Assembly (NCBI RefSeq): GCF_000300275.1
Contig: NZ_AMRN01000001.1
Span: forward strand, 186,001-250,000
From: Thalassospira profundimaris WP0211
GTDB lineage: Bacteria > Pseudomonadota > Alphaproteobacteria > Rhodospirillales > Thalassospiraceae
Direction of reading: 5' to 3'
DNA length: 64,000 nt
The stretch's first letter is position 1. Each line of letters starts with the position of its first letter. The position numbers were made by a program, and so were the translations under genes. Under the pieces are notes generated by a model that had not been told where the DNA came from, did not search any database, and was given only the letters and a program-made list of their open reading frames with translations. Below are positions 17,661-27,454 of this stretch, in pieces.

Positions 17661-18472
17661 TCCTGGATGCTGGCTTCGAGCATTTCGGTCATCACATTGC
17701 GGGAGACGAGATCGAAGACGGCACGCGACAGGCGGCCGCGCAGTTCGCCGGTGTTGCATTCCGATTTGTGCGACATGGTCAGATAGAGATTTTCGGTGCT
17801 GACCGGGGTGTCGTAGCTGCGGATATTGGTGATGTTTTCATGGGCGGCCACGGCCTTGCCGGGGAATTCTTCGTAAATCAGGTATTCCGCCCGACCAAGC
17901 GAGAGCATCTGCAAGCCCTGTTCGAGGCTTGGCACTTCGCTGATGGTCAGGTTGTGGCGGGCATAGGTGTCAAACGCCTGCCCGAAACTGTTATTGATCA
18001 CGGTCAGGCCATCGATCCCGACCAGATCGGACCACTGGCTGTAGCGCAGGTCAAGATTGTCATGCGTCCAGATCACGGTGCGCGTGCCCTGAAAGGCCGG
18101 ATAGAAGTAATCCATATATTCGAGGCGCGGCAGGGTCAGAAAGGCACCAGCGATCATATCAATCGTGCCGTCGCGCATATGTTGCTGCACACGGCCCCAG
18201 TTGCCCGAATAGACGACATCGACTTCAACACCGGCCAGTTCACCGGCCCGTTTGATAAAGTCGGCAGCAGCACCTTGCAGGGTATGGCCATCCTTGGCCA
18301 CCCAGAGATAGGGCGGGTAATCCGGATTGCCCGACGCAACCAGACGCGAACAATCGCGCTGCCCGTCGGCATCGGAAACAGATCCGCTTTTGCCCGACTG
18401 TGCACGCACAGATCCCGAGCCAACAACGGTCGCCAAAAGCACGGCCAGAAATGCAATTCTGATGCTCATCAT
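17639..18472 (-). CDS. Periplasmic amino-acid-type solute-binding protein
   Basis: A 277-aa SBP_bac_3-type protein with a signal peptide (residues 2-24, cleavage after VRAQ). Binding-protein segments include NPDYPPYLW, AAADFIKRAGELAGVEVDVV, DMIAGAFLTLPR and YLIYEEFPGK. No permease or ATPase gene is near, so it may be an orphan or a sensor-type protein. AGAGGAAG precedes ATG 18472. The C-terminus ends in the first unit of a 15-bp tandem repeat array that continues past the stop. Confidence 0.8.
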   Translation of the reverse strand: MMSIRIAFLAVLLATVVGSGSVRAQSGKSGSVSDADGQRDCSRLVASGNPDYPPYLWVAKDGHTLQGAAADFIKRAGELAGVEVDVVYSGNWGRVQQHMRDGTIDMIAGAFLTLPRLEYMDYFYPAFQGTRTVIWTHDNLDLRYSQWSDLVGIDGLTVINNSFGQAFDTYARHNLTISEVPSLEQGLQMLSLGRAEYLIYEEFPGKAVAAHENITNIRSYDTPVSTENLYLTMSHKSECNTGELRGRLSRAVFDLVSRNVMTEMLEASIQEWGDQTN

Positions 18473-18630
18473 TACCACTCTTCCTCTGCCTGCATTTCCG
18501 AGCCCTGAGGCACGCAGAACAGATACCTTACGCTTAGGTGTAGTAAATTTAGACCAATTCCCCACTTCAGAATAGGTCTAAACAGATTAATGCTCCAAAC
18601 CCATGCGCGAAACACAGGCCAAAATAGCGA

Positions 18631-18656
18631 GGGACCAGCTGTTTCCAGCCGGTCCC
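18631..18656 (-). terminator. Possible terminator after the DEAD-box helicase gene
   Basis: Hairpin gggaccagct (18631-18640) / agccggtccc (18647-18656) with one mismatch. On the minus strand it is followed by tcgctatttt, a poor T-tract. It lies about 110 nt beyond the helicase stop. Confidence 0.4.
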
Positions 18657-18762
18657 CCTTTAACAATATTCCTGTGAAGTGCTGCGCACCGGCATGACGT
18701 AAACGTCTATGCCGTTCCCCGGCGCAGCCCCCATACAGTACCCGCAATACAGCGGGGCAGAA

Positions 18763-20562
18763 TTATGCCGAACGGCGTTTCATGCCCTGGTTGCCACCGC
18801 GACCCTCGCTGCGACCACCTTCGGCACGACGCGGACGGTCGTTGAAGTCACGACGTGCACCGTCGCGCGCACCGGCACCATCACGGCCACCATCGCGACC
18901 ACGGAAGTTACCACCACGATCACCACGCGGCTTGTCGGCAAAGCGACGTTCGTCACGGTTGCCGCCTTCACCACGGGGGCGGAAGTTGCCACCGCGGCCG
19001 CCACTGCGCTCTTCACGATCGCCGCGCGGTGCACGGTCATCGTTGTCAAAGCGCGGCTTGCGGTCATTGCGGAAATCACCGCCATCACGACGCGGACGAT
19101 CATTGAAGTCACGACGTGCGCCATCACGGCCACCATCGCGTGCCTCATCACGACCACCGAAACCGCGGGCTGCGCGATCACCTTCGGCGCGGGCACCATC
19201 ACGGGCACCGTCACGCGGGCCGCCGAAACCACGACCGCGACCACCGTCACGATTGTCACCACGGGCACCATCGCGGCCGCCATCACGACCACCGCCGAAG
19301 CCACCACGGCCACGACCGCCATCACGGCCGCCGAAACCACCGCGACCGCCGCCGCCAAAGCCACGACCACCGCGACCACCACGACCGCCAGCACCAGCAC
19401 CGGCACCGAACGAACGGGGCGGCGGGGCAGCATGGAATTCGTGATCTTCGTCGATATTAACGTCCTGTTTGATCAGGCGTTCGATGTTGCGAAGCAGGCG
19501 AATGTCGCGCGGCTCACAGAATGAAATCGCAATACCTTCGGCACTGCCACGACCGGTACGACCGATACGGTGGACATAGCTTTCGGCATCTTGCGGCAGA
19601 TCATAGTTCACAACGTGGGTAATACCCGGAACGTCGATACCACGTGCAGCAACATCGGTCGCAATCAGAACCGGGAAACTGCCATTGCGGAAGTTACGCA
19701 GGATTTTCTGACGGATGCGCTGTTGTTTGTCGCCATGGATAGCATCGCTGTCGATGCCTTCATCGCGCAGCTGGAACGACAGTTCGTCGGCATCTGCCTT
19801 GGTTTTGGTAAACACCAGAACGCGTTCGGATTCGTCACGTTTAAGCAGCTGAACCAGAAGCTTGGTCTTGTCGTGACGTTTCACGAACATGCCAACCTGG
19901 GTCACGCGCTCGGTCACGCTGGACTGCGGTGCGGTTTCAACCTTGACCGGGTCTTTAAGCAGACGGTCGGTCAGGTGTTTGACTTCCGGCGGCATGGTTG
20001 CCGAGAACATCACGGTCTGATGCGCATTCGGAAGCAGTTCAGCAACGGTCAGAACGTCTTCGGAGAAGCCCATGTCAAGCATACGGTCGGCTTCATCAAG
20101 GATGAAGACTTCGACATCGTCGAACCGCACAGTATTGCGCGACATATGGTCCAGCAGACGACCCGGGGTCGCAACCAGGATATCAACGCCACGGCGCAGT
20201 TCCTGAATCTGCGGGCCCATCGGGGAGCCACCAAAGACAACAGAGGAAAACAGGCGGATGCCTTTTTTGAAATCACGCAGGCACTGGCCGATCTGGGTCG
20301 CCAGTTCGCGGGTCGGTGCCAGAATAACCGCGCGCGGCTGACCCGGTTTCGGGCGCTGCGGGTTTTCGGCAAGACGCTGCAGCAACGGCAGGCAGAATGC
20401 AGCGGTTTTACCGCCACCCGTATGGGAAATACCCATCAGGTCCTTGCCTTCGAGAAGTGCAGGAATCGTCGCGGCCTGAATTTCGGTCGGCGCGGAGAAA
20501 CCGGCAGCTTCAACATTGCGCAGCAGGGGCTCGATCAGGTTGAGCCCATTAAAATTCGTCAT
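18763..20562 (-). CDS. DEAD-box RNA helicase with RGG/RDGG tail (RhlE-like)
   Basis: A 599-aa protein. The helicase core spans residues 1-375: Q-motif (FSAPTEIQAATIP), motif I SHTGGGKT, DEAD box in FILDEADRMLDMGF, SATMP, and motif VI HRIGRTGR. Residues ~385-599 are a low-complexity tail of Arg, Gly and Asp (GGRGGRG, RDGGRD repeats) with few hydrophobic residues, probably disordered and RNA-binding. The core resembles RhlE of ribosome assembly and cold adaptation. The tail is unusually long at about 215 residues. Confidence 0.92.
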   Translation of the reverse strand: MTNFNGLNLIEPLLRNVEAAGFSAPTEIQAATIPALLEGKDLMGISHTGGGKTAAFCLPLLQRLAENPQRPKPGQPRAVILAPTRELATQIGQCLRDFKKGIRLFSSVVFGGSPMGPQIQELRRGVDILVATPGRLLDHMSRNTVRFDDVEVFILDEADRMLDMGFSEDVLTVAELLPNAHQTVMFSATMPPEVKHLTDRLLKDPVKVETAPQSSVTERVTQVGMFVKRHDKTKLLVQLLKRDESERVLVFTKTKADADELSFQLRDEGIDSDAIHGDKQQRIRQKILRNFRNGSFPVLIATDVAARGIDVPGITHVVNYDLPQDAESYVHRIGRTGRGSAEGIAISFCEPRDIRLLRNIERLIKQDVNIDEDHEFHAAPPPRSFGAGAGAGGRGGRGGRGFGGGGRGGFGGRDGGRGRGGFGGGRDGGRDGARGDNRDGGRGRGFGGPRDGARDGARAEGDRAARGFGGRDEARDGGRDGARRDFNDRPRRDGGDFRNDRKPRFDNDDRAPRGDREERSGGRGGNFRPRGEGGNRDERRFADKPRGDRGGNFRGRDGGRDGAGARDGARRDFNDRPRRAEGGRSEGRGGNQGMKRRSA

Positions 20563-20948
20563 AAAGGAAAGTCCTTCGTTTATCCGGTCGGCGCCATGTT
20601 AACGCCTGTGGGTGCCTGCCCAAACGAAGTCATGACCGGTGCGCGGCAAAGAGCAGCCACTGCGTCGGACCCTGCATGAGAGGCAAATGATGTGAGGCAT
20701 CGACGTCATCACGCCGAACCCGCCCTCGCCTTTTCATACAGTTCCTGACAGCTCATTCTGTCTTTGCAAGCGAAGGAATGAGCGGGTGATACATGGCGGC
20801 GCACAATAAGTCAAACAATCCCGGCGACGATCAGCCATGCAAAAACGCCCACCCCAATGCACCAGACTAAAGTTTCTTTTTAAATTAATCATTTAGAGAA
20901 AAAATACATTGTACGCAGTGAGTAACTGCATTTCATAAGGAGACTTCC
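20563..20948. other. Intergenic region between helicase and chemoreceptor genes
   Basis: 386 bp holding the divergent promoters. A hairpin gctcattc (20751-20758) / gaatgagc (20776-20783) lies about 190 nt upstream of the helicase start and could be part of a structured leader, as RNA helicase genes often have. No small gene is supported. Confidence 0.4.
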
Positions 20949-22619
20949 ATGCGGTTTCGCGTTGTCACAGGGATATTTTCCATTCCCGCCATCTGCCTTT
21001 TGGTGCTGCTGGCAATTATCGCCACAGTCGCCCTGAACTATCAAACCAGTCTTCGGAATGCGAAATTTGAACAGATTTCGAATTTGACCGAGGGCGCGGT
21101 CACCATCGTCAATAATTATATCGCCAAAGCCAAAAGCGGCGAGATGACCGAAGACGAAGCCAAGGCTGCGGCCCTGGATGTGCTCAATGCATACCGGTTT
21201 GACGGGCAGAACTATATCTATGCCACCGATTATAATTACTGCATGCAGCTTGATCCGCTGAGCCCGGAAGATGTTGGCAAGTGCAATCCCGACAGCAAGG
21301 TGCGCAACATGATTGTTGCCGCAGCCAAGGCGGGCGGGGATGTGATCCTGTATGAAACCAAGAAGCCGGGTGAAGGTGACAAACTGATCGAGAAGGCGGC
21401 CTATGTGCGCCCGATCAAGGAATGGAACTGGGCGCTGGGCGCGGGCGTCTATATGGACGATGTTCAGGCAGAATTCATTTCTGTCATGCAGCGCATTGCG
21501 ATCATTTCCGTCATCGCCATCATCATTGCCGGTGTTTTGTCCTGGCTGGTTGGCACGCGGATCACGCGCAGCATCGTCGGCCTGAACAGCAGCATTCGCA
21601 CGATTGCCGATGGCGATTACAAGGCACCGGTCGAAACCGATTCTCGGTTCGTTGAAATTGGCGACATGGCCGCCGGTGTTCTGGCACTGCGCGATAAATC
21701 CGCACAGGCCCAGCAGCTTGAAGCCGATGCCGCGGTTCAGAAACAAAAAGCCGAAGAAGAACGCCGCAGCAATATCCGCGCCATCGCCGAAAAGCTTGAA
21801 AGCGAAGTCGGTGGTATCGCCAAGGCCGTTGATCGTTCGGTTCAACGCAGTGCCGATCTTGCGGTGAGCATGTCACAGAGTGCGGATGGCATTCTGGGCC
21901 AGAGCCAGCAGGTGGCATCCGCCGCCGGTGAAGTTTCCCAGAACGTCGATGCAGTTGCCGCCGCGACCGAGGAACTTTCATCCTCGATCACCGAGATCAA
22001 CGTTCAAATTTCGCAGATGTCGAACACGGTGGAACGGGCAACCGATGAAAGCCAGAGCGCGTCAAATGACGTTGCCGGCCTGTCCGAGACCGTTGAGAAG
22101 ATCAAGGAAATCATTGGCCTGATCAACGATATTGCCGGTCAGACCAACCTTCTGGCGCTAAACGCGACCATCGAGGCTGCGCGTGCCGGTGAAGCGGGCA
22201 AAGGCTTTGCGGTTGTGGCAAACGAGGTCAAAAACCTTGCCACCCAGACGGCCAAGGCGACGGATGAAATCGCCGCCCAGATCAATGACATTGTCGACGG
22301 CACGGAACGTGCGGTCACCGGCATTTCGCGGGTTTCGGAAACCATCGAACAGGTCCGAACCGCATCAACCGCAATTGCGGCGGCCATTGAAGAACAGGGT
22401 GCGGCAACGCAGGAAATCTCGGGCAATGCCAACCGCAGTGCGGATGGCGTGAAACAGATTTCCCAAAGCGTTGATGAAACCATGAAGAACGCCCAGGGCA
22501 CGACCAACGATGCCGATGAACTGAAATCAGCATCTGCCGAGCTTTCTGATCGCTCGGCTGAACTGAGCCAGATCATTCATCGTTTCTCGACCGACTTGAA
22601 GAACCAAGCCGGGTCGTAA
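20949..22619 (+). CDS. Methyl-accepting chemotaxis protein with single Cache domain
   Basis: A 556-aa chemoreceptor. TM1 is at residues ~12-32. The periplasmic sCache_2-type ligand domain follows ([33 protein letters not shown]). TM2 is near 180-202, then a HAMP domain and a long coiled-coil signalling domain with hairpin tip [20 protein letters not shown]. It reports an external ligand, often a small organic acid for this domain, to CheA/CheW. It stands alone, with no che genes nearby. AAGGAG lies 5 nt before the ATG. Confidence 0.93.
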   Translation: MRFRVVTGIFSIPAICLLVLLAIIATVALNYQTSLRNAKFEQISNLTEGAVTIVNNYIAKAKSGEMTEDEAKAAALDVLNAYRFDGQNYIYATDYNYCMQLDPLSPEDVGKCNPDSKVRNMIVAAAKAGGDVILYETKKPGEGDKLIEKAAYVRPIKEWNWALGAGVYMDDVQAEFISVMQRIAIISVIAIIIAGVLSWLVGTRITRSIVGLNSSIRTIADGDYKAPVETDSRFVEIGDMAAGVLALRDKSAQAQQLEADAAVQKQKAEEERRSNIRAIAEKLESEVGGIAKAVDRSVQRSADLAVSMSQSADGILGQSQQVASAAGEVSQNVDAVAAATEELSSSITEINVQISQMSNTVERATDESQSASNDVAGLSETVEKIKEIIGLINDIAGQTNLLALNATIEAARAGEAGKGFAVVANEVKNLATQTAKATDEIAAQINDIVDGTERAVTGISRVSETIEQVRTASTAIAAAIEEQGAATQEISGNANRSADGVKQISQSVDETMKNAQGTTNDADELKSASAELSDRSAELSQIIHRFSTDLKNQAGS

Positions 22620-22633
22620 GAACCTGATTTCAA

Positions 22634-22669
22634 AAAAAGGGCCGGACATTGATTTGTCCGGCCCTTTTT
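22634..22669 (+). terminator. Strong terminator after the chemoreceptor gene, probably bidirectional
   Basis: Perfect stem aaaaagggccggac (22634-22647) / gtccggcccttttt (22656-22669), with A- and T-runs on both sides. The next gene is convergent (ends 22716), so it can serve both. Confidence 0.9.
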
Positions 22670-22715
22670 GTGTTTATTGCGTGCTTTTCGGAAAAACCGA
22701 GGTCAAGATCATGCG

Positions 22716-23420
22716 TTACACTGAACGCGTAATCCCGCCATCGACCCGGATATTCTGACCGGTAATGTATCCGGCACCGTCAGAGGCAAGGAATGCAATG
22801 GTGGCGGCAATTTCATCGCTTTTGCCATAACGCCCCATCGGCACGCGATTGCGTCGCTCATCCGTTTCCGGCAGGCTGTCGATGAAGCCCGGAAGCACGT
22901 TGTTCATGCGGATATTTTCCGCGGCATATTTATCGGCGAACAGTTTGGTAAATGCCGCAAGGCCCGCCCGGAAAACACCGGATGTCGGGAAGACCGGATC
23001 CGGTTCAAAGGCGGCAAATGTTGAAATGTTGATGATCACACCACCACCCTGCTTTTGCATGATCGGTGTTACGAGACGGGTCGGGCGCACCGCGTTCAGG
23101 AAATAGACTTCCATCCCCGCATGCCAGTCTTCGTCTGTCAGATCCAGCACGGGTTTGCGCGGCCCATGACCGCCAGAATTGACCAGAACATCAATGCGGC
23201 CCCATTTCGCCATCGCCAGATCGACCAGTTTCTGAAGGTCATCTTCTGACTGGTTTGAGCCGGTGACACCGATGCCCCCCAGTTCCTTTGCCAGTGCTTC
23301 GCCCTTGCCCGACGAGGACAGGATCGCAACCTTATATCCTTCGGCGGCGAGCTTGCGGGCAGCATCCGCACCCATGCCACTGCCACCGGCGGTGATAAGT
23401 GCCACTTTTTCTACTGTCAT
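22716..23420 (-). CDS. SDR-family protein lacking the YxxxK catalytic pair
   Basis: A 234-aa classical-length SDR. The cofactor site reads ITAGGSGMG in place of TGxxxGxG, and the central NSGGHG corresponds to NAG. Where Tyr-x-x-x-Lys should be, the protein has FPTSGVFRAGLAAFTK, so the Tyr and Lys positions are Ser and Arg. The C-terminal YITGQNIRVDGG block is normal. It may bind NAD(P) but use another chemistry, or be non-catalytic. AAAGGAAT precedes ATG 23420. It is divergent from a GcvA-type LysR gene. Confidence 0.85.
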   Translation of the reverse strand: MTVEKVALITAGGSGMGADAARKLAAEGYKVAILSSSGKGEALAKELGGIGVTGSNQSEDDLQKLVDLAMAKWGRIDVLVNSGGHGPRKPVLDLTDEDWHAGMEVYFLNAVRPTRLVTPIMQKQGGGVIINISTFAAFEPDPVFPTSGVFRAGLAAFTKLFADKYAAENIRMNNVLPGFIDSLPETDERRNRVPMGRYGKSDEIAATIAFLASDGAGYITGQNIRVDGGITRSV

Positions 23421-23540
23421 GATTATTCCTTTCCTTGGCATTTTCCGGCCTGAGAAACTATGATATTTTCGAAAAATAAAGCCTTTCAGCGTGCCACACC
23501 AATCAGAATTTCATCGTCAAGACTGTAGAAAAACTATTCG

Positions 23541-24464
23541 ATGGATATATCAGAGACACCAACACCGCCCCTGAATGGTCTTCGTGCATTTGATGCCGCA
23601 GGACGGTATCTGAATTTCAGGCTGGCGGCGGAAGAACTGGGTGTGACGCAAGGCGCGGTTGCCCAGCAGGTCCGCGGACTTGAGGCCTTTCTGGGGATTA
23701 CCCTTTTGGATCGCTTGCCACGCGGGCTGAGACTGACGGAAAACGGGCTTCGATTTCATGCCGAGATCAGCCGGGCCTTTGACATCATCCGCACTGCGAC
23801 GCAAACACTTCAACCGCAATCCACGCATCTGACGATCAGTGTCACCCCGACCTTTGCGGCAAAGTGGCTGATCCCGCGCCTGCCGGATTTCACGGCAGAA
23901 AATCCGCATATCGATTTGCGGATTGTTGCGACGGAAAAGACATCGAATTTCCATTCGGATGGTGTTGATTTTGCCGTTCGCCAAACAGGTTCGTCGTTTG
24001 CGGCAGGACTTTCTGCGGATTTTTTGTTCGCACATGACATCGTTTCGATTTGCAGTCCCGCACTGCAATCAAAATTGGCTCGAACCCCGGGCATCAACGA
24101 TCTGGATCAGCTTGTGCTTATTCATGACTCGCACAATTTGTGGCCGGAATATCTGGAACTGGTTTTCGGGCGGAAAGTTTCAGACAAGGCAAAGGCCGTG
24201 CGCCTGAACCAGACCAGTCTGGCAATTGATGCGGCCCTGTCGGGCCAAGGCATTGCCCTTGCCAGCCGGTTTCTGGTGGAAAATGATTTAAAGGAAGGCC
24301 GGCTTGTCCAGCCCTTTGCCGAGGCCCTGCATGGCGGGTCTGATTTCTATCTTGTTATTCCGCGCCAGAGCAAAAAGTCTGATGCCTGCCGTCAGGTGCG
24401 GCAATGGATGCTGAGCCAGGCCGGGCGCAGTTCCCCGACAGATGACAAAAGGGCCGCCCCTTAA
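23541..24464 (+). CDS. LysR-family regulator (GcvA type)
   Basis: A 307-aa LysR protein. The N-terminal HTH LNGLRAFDAAGRYLNFRLAA, then GVTQGAVAQQVRGLE, is typical of the GcvA subgroup. An effector-binding domain follows. It is divergent from the atypical SDR gene, 120 bp apart, and likely regulates it. The last codons (DKRAAP) and the stop lie inside a terminator hairpin. Confidence 0.88.
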   Translation: MDISETPTPPLNGLRAFDAAGRYLNFRLAAEELGVTQGAVAQQVRGLEAFLGITLLDRLPRGLRLTENGLRFHAEISRAFDIIRTATQTLQPQSTHLTISVTPTFAAKWLIPRLPDFTAENPHIDLRIVATEKTSNFHSDGVDFAVRQTGSSFAAGLSADFLFAHDIVSICSPALQSKLARTPGINDLDQLVLIHDSHNLWPEYLELVFGRKVSDKAKAVRLNQTSLAIDAALSGQGIALASRFLVENDLKEGRLVQPFAEALHGGSDFYLVIPRQSKKSDACRQVRQWMLSQAGRSSPTDDKRAAP

Positions 24465-24479
24465 AATGGTCGGCCCTTT
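24448..24479 (+). terminator. Terminator enclosing the LysR stop codon
   Basis: Stem aaagggccg (24448-24456) / cggcccttt (24471-24479). The LysR stop TAA (24462-24464) is in the loop. The pheA gene converges from the other side. Confidence 0.7.
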
Positions 24480-24517
24480 GGCATTGGCTATGTGGCTTCG
24501 GGTATGTGGCTGCGCGC

Positions 24518-25402
24518 CTATTCCGCCGGAAGATTGTTTTCCTTGCGGAAGGAGTGTGCTGGATAAACACCCAGAATGCGGACTTCGTGCGAGAAGAATT
24601 GCAGTTCTTCCAGCGCGTGACGCAGGCCAAGCTGTTCGGGGTGGGCTTCGACCTCGGCAAAGAACTGGGTCGCGGTGAAGTGACCTTCGACCATGTAGCT
24701 TTCAAGCTTGGTCATGTTGATGCCGTTGGTGGCAAAACCACCGAGTGCCTTATATAGGGCTGCCGCGACGTTGCGCACGCGGAAGACAAAGCTTGTCACC
24801 ACCGGGGTGCCGTCATTGGGAATGTCGAGCGGTTCACGGGCCAGAATGATAAAGCGCGTGGTATTGTGTTCGGCGTCTTCGACCTCGGTCCGGAGCACAT
24901 CAAGACCATAAATCTCGGCTGCCAGCACCGGTGCGATGGCGGCAATCGATTTATCGCCGCGATCAGCGACTTCCTTGGCACAGCCCGCGGTATCGGGTCC
25001 GACCACGGCATTCACACCGAGTTCCTTGCGCAATTTGCGGCATTGGCCAAGCGCGTGAACGTGGCTGTGGATTTCCTTGATGTCTTCGATCTTCGTACCC
25101 GGTACGCCAACCAGCGCATGGTTAATGCGCAGGAAGGTTTCACCAATAATATGCACACCGGATTCAGGCAGGATGTGGTGCACGTCGGCGACACGCCCGG
25201 CCAGTGTGTTATCAATCGGGATCACGGCCAGATCGACATCGCCATCTTCGAGTGCGCTAAAGGCGCCTTCAAAGGTCCTGTACGGTACTGTCGTTGCACC
25301 CGGAAAGGCGCGACGGGCTGCCTGATCTGAATAGGCACCGTGCATTCCCTGAAAAGCGATCCTTTGTTGCGCAGTCATCTGGCTGTTTCCTGAGTTGGTC
25401 AA
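24518..25402 (-). CDS. pheA: Prephenate dehydratase
   Basis: A 294-aa monofunctional prephenate dehydratase. The catalytic domain begins IAFQGMHGAYSDQAA and contains the NTTRFIIL motif, whose Thr is catalytic. An ACT regulatory domain follows, with KLESYMVEG in the Phe-binding position. It converts prephenate to phenylpyruvate in Phe synthesis, feedback-inhibited by Phe. There is no chorismate mutase domain. The start may be 25402 or the in-frame Met at 25378. Confidence 0.93.
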   Translation of the reverse strand: MTNSGNSQMTAQQRIAFQGMHGAYSDQAARRAFPGATTVPYRTFEGAFSALEDGDVDLAVIPIDNTLAGRVADVHHILPESGVHIIGETFLRINHALVGVPGTKIEDIKEIHSHVHALGQCRKLRKELGVNAVVGPDTAGCAKEVADRGDKSIAAIAPVLAAEIYGLDVLRTEVEDAEHNTTRFIILAREPLDIPNDGTPVVTSFVFRVRNVAAALYKALGGFATNGINMTKLESYMVEGHFTATQFFAEVEAHPEQLGLRHALEELQFFSHEVRILGVYPAHSFRKENNLPAE

Positions 25403-25444
25403 TTTAGATTATGAACTTAAAGCACTTGGTGGCTGGTTCCGCAA

Positions 25445-26185
25445 CTATGCACCCAGCACTTCGCGCGCGCGTTCAAGGTCTTCTTGTGTATCAACACCGA
25501 GCGGCACGCCATCCACAACGGCGACCGCAATCACCATGCCGTTTTCAAGCGCGCGCAGCTGTTCAAGCTTTTCACGTTGTTCGAGTTCTGCCGGGGGCAG
25601 GGAAACGAACCGATCAAGGGCGGCACGGCGATAGGTATAAAGACCGATGTGATGATAAAGCGGCCCGTCACCATAAGGTGCGGTTGCCCGGGTGAAATAA
25701 AGGGCGCGGGCGACACGCCCGGAACCAAAGGCCGCGACAGCCTTGACCACATTGGGGTTGGTGCGTTCTTCGTCGCGTTTGATTTCAGCGGCCAAAGTCG
25801 CGATATCGACATTCGGGTCAGTGAGCGGTTCAAACACCGCGCGGATGTCGGCGGCATCAATCGTCGGCAGATCCCCCTGCACATTGACCACGGCATCAAA
25901 CTTGCCTTCCGGGTCGAAGGTCTGGAGCGCCTGATGCACGCGGTCCGATCCGCTGGGCAGATCGGGATCGGTCAGAACGGCAATACCCCCGGCAGCCGTG
26001 ACCGCATCGGCAATTTCCTGTTCGGCGCAGGCGACCAGAACCGGACCGATTCCGGCCTCCGTCGCGCGACGCCAAACCTGAACGATCATGGGTTCGCCAC
26101 AGATATCGGCAAGCGGCTTATTGGGCAACCGCGTGGACGCCATGCGGGCGGGAATTACAACAACAGGATTGCGCGGGGTCGACAT
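25445..26185 (-). CDS. kdsB: CMP-KDO synthetase
   Basis: A 246-aa 3-deoxy-manno-octulosonate cytidylyltransferase. The N-terminal nucleotide-binding signature is [18 protein letters not shown], followed by [12 protein letters not shown] and [11 protein letters not shown]. It activates KDO for lipopolysaccharide core synthesis, showing a Gram-negative outer membrane. GGAG lies 7 nt before ATG 26185. It lies 42 nt upstream of pheA on the same strand and is probably co-transcribed. Confidence 0.95.
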   Translation of the reverse strand: MSTPRNPVVVIPARMASTRLPNKPLADICGEPMIVQVWRRATEAGIGPVLVACAEQEIADAVTAAGGIAVLTDPDLPSGSDRVHQALQTFDPEGKFDAVVNVQGDLPTIDAADIRAVFEPLTDPNVDIATLAAEIKRDEERTNPNVVKAVAAFGSGRVARALYFTRATAPYGDGPLYHHIGLYTYRRAALDRFVSLPPAELEQREKLEQLRALENGMVIAVAVVDGVPLGVDTQEDLERAREVLGA

Positions 26186-26552
26186 TTCTTCACTCCGGCC
26201 GGGCATAAGTTATGGGGCACAAATCACCTGTTCTTTGATCTTGCGCAAAGCGTGGTGTGAACAAGCAGTGGCAGAACACAGGTTCTTAATCGGCGCGACA
26301 TTAGCCGGTTTTGGTGCGGCGACGAAAGACGGAATCGCGTTTTGCAGAACACTAGACGAAAGTTCTAAGGCAAGCTTGTTCACCTTGGTGTTTAAGAAAG
26401 GTTGATGCAAATCGCTGAAACGTATAGTTTCCCACCAACCAGTTTTGCCAGCGGTGACATGTGTGTTTCTCTTGATCGAGGATTGCCGGGAACGCATGGG
26501 TAGAACACAAAGATAAAACCTGAGAGTGATTAGGCTGTAACGGGGTCCCGTC
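26186..26552. other. Intergenic region between kdsB and the cytochrome c gene
   Basis: 367 bp between divergent genes. It must hold both promoters. No convincing hairpin, repeat or small gene is seen. Confidence 0.4.
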
Positions 26553-27248
26553 ATGAACACGATGGAAATCAACAAGATCGTCGCCGGCGTTATTTGTGCT
26601 GTGCTTCTGGTAGTGGTTGTCGGCAAGGTCGGCAGCGCACTGGTCAGTCCTGAAGAACTGGAAGCACCGGTATATCCGTTCTCCGAAGATGTGATGGCGG
26701 GTGCAAATGCCCCTGCTGCTGCACCGGCAGAACCGGCAGGCCCGGAACCGATTCTTGCCATGCTGGCCTCGGCCGACATGGGTGAAGGCGAGAAAGTCTT
26801 CAAAAAATGCGCATCCTGCCATGACGTCGAAAAAGGCGGCCCGAACAAAACCGGTCCGAACCTTTATGGCATCGTTGGTGCCGCGTTCGCGCACAAGGAT
26901 GACTTCTCCTATTCTGACGGGATGGCCAACCATGGTGGCACCTGGGGCTTTGAGGAGCTAAACGAGTTCCTGTACAAGCCGCGCGACTACATCGATGGCA
27001 CCAAAATGAGCTTTGGCGGTCTGAAAAAGGCCGAAGATCGTGCCGCGGTTATTGCCTGGCTGAACACCAAGTCTGACAACCCGGTTGCGCTTCCGGATCC
27101 GGCAGCGGTTGAAGCCGCCCAGGCCGCAGAAGAAGCCGTTGACGAAGCCGCCGAAGCGGTTGAGGAAACCGTTGATGATGCAGCCGCCGCCGTTGAAGGT
27201 GCAGTTGAGGAAGCTGGCGACGCTGTTGACGCGGCCACCGCGCAGTAA
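26553..27248 (+). CDS. Membrane-anchored cytochrome c (CycM-like)
   Basis: A 231-aa protein with an uncleaved N-terminal membrane anchor (residues 8-31), a Pro/Ala linker, and a class I cytochrome c domain: CASCH at 86-90 for haem attachment and Met152 in GTKMSF as axial ligand. Similar alphaproteobacterial proteins carry electrons between the bc1 complex and aa3 oxidase. Residues ~185-231 add an Ala/Glu/Val-rich acidic tail (EEAVDEAAEAVEE) that the family core lacks. ATG 26553 or 26562 may be used. Confidence 0.9.
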   Translation: MNTMEINKIVAGVICAVLLVVVVGKVGSALVSPEELEAPVYPFSEDVMAGANAPAAAPAEPAGPEPILAMLASADMGEGEKVFKKCASCHDVEKGGPNKTGPNLYGIVGAAFAHKDDFSYSDGMANHGGTWGFEELNEFLYKPRDYIDGTKMSFGGLKKAEDRAAVIAWLNTKSDNPVALPDPAAVEAAQAAEEAVDEAAEAVEETVDDAAAAVEGAVEEAGDAVDAATAQ

Positions 27249-27302
27249 GCACGCAGCCAAAGACATCGCCTGACCGAGATTTATGGTCAGCACAGAACAT
27301 GC

Positions 27303-27324
27303 AGGGGACAGGAAACTGTCCCCT
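27303..27324 (+). terminator. Hairpin after the cytochrome c gene
   Basis: Perfect 8-bp stem aggggaca / tgtcccct with a 6-nt loop, followed by gtttgcgttt. The T-tract is weak. Confidence 0.6.
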
Positions 27325-27454
27325 GTTTGCGTTTGGGGGTTTGTCGTTTGGGACTTTATATATGGCGTCCTTGCCTTCTGGGCCCAAAGCGGAAATAGTA
27401 CCGGCCATAACCATACCCCGCCGCCAGACATCAACCGCCTGCAGGAATGCCTTT

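Noticed and set aside
18709..19524. Long Thr/Ala-rich and His/Arg-rich frames opposite the helicase tail
   Set aside because: They are by-products of the RGG/RDGG coding repeats on the other strand.
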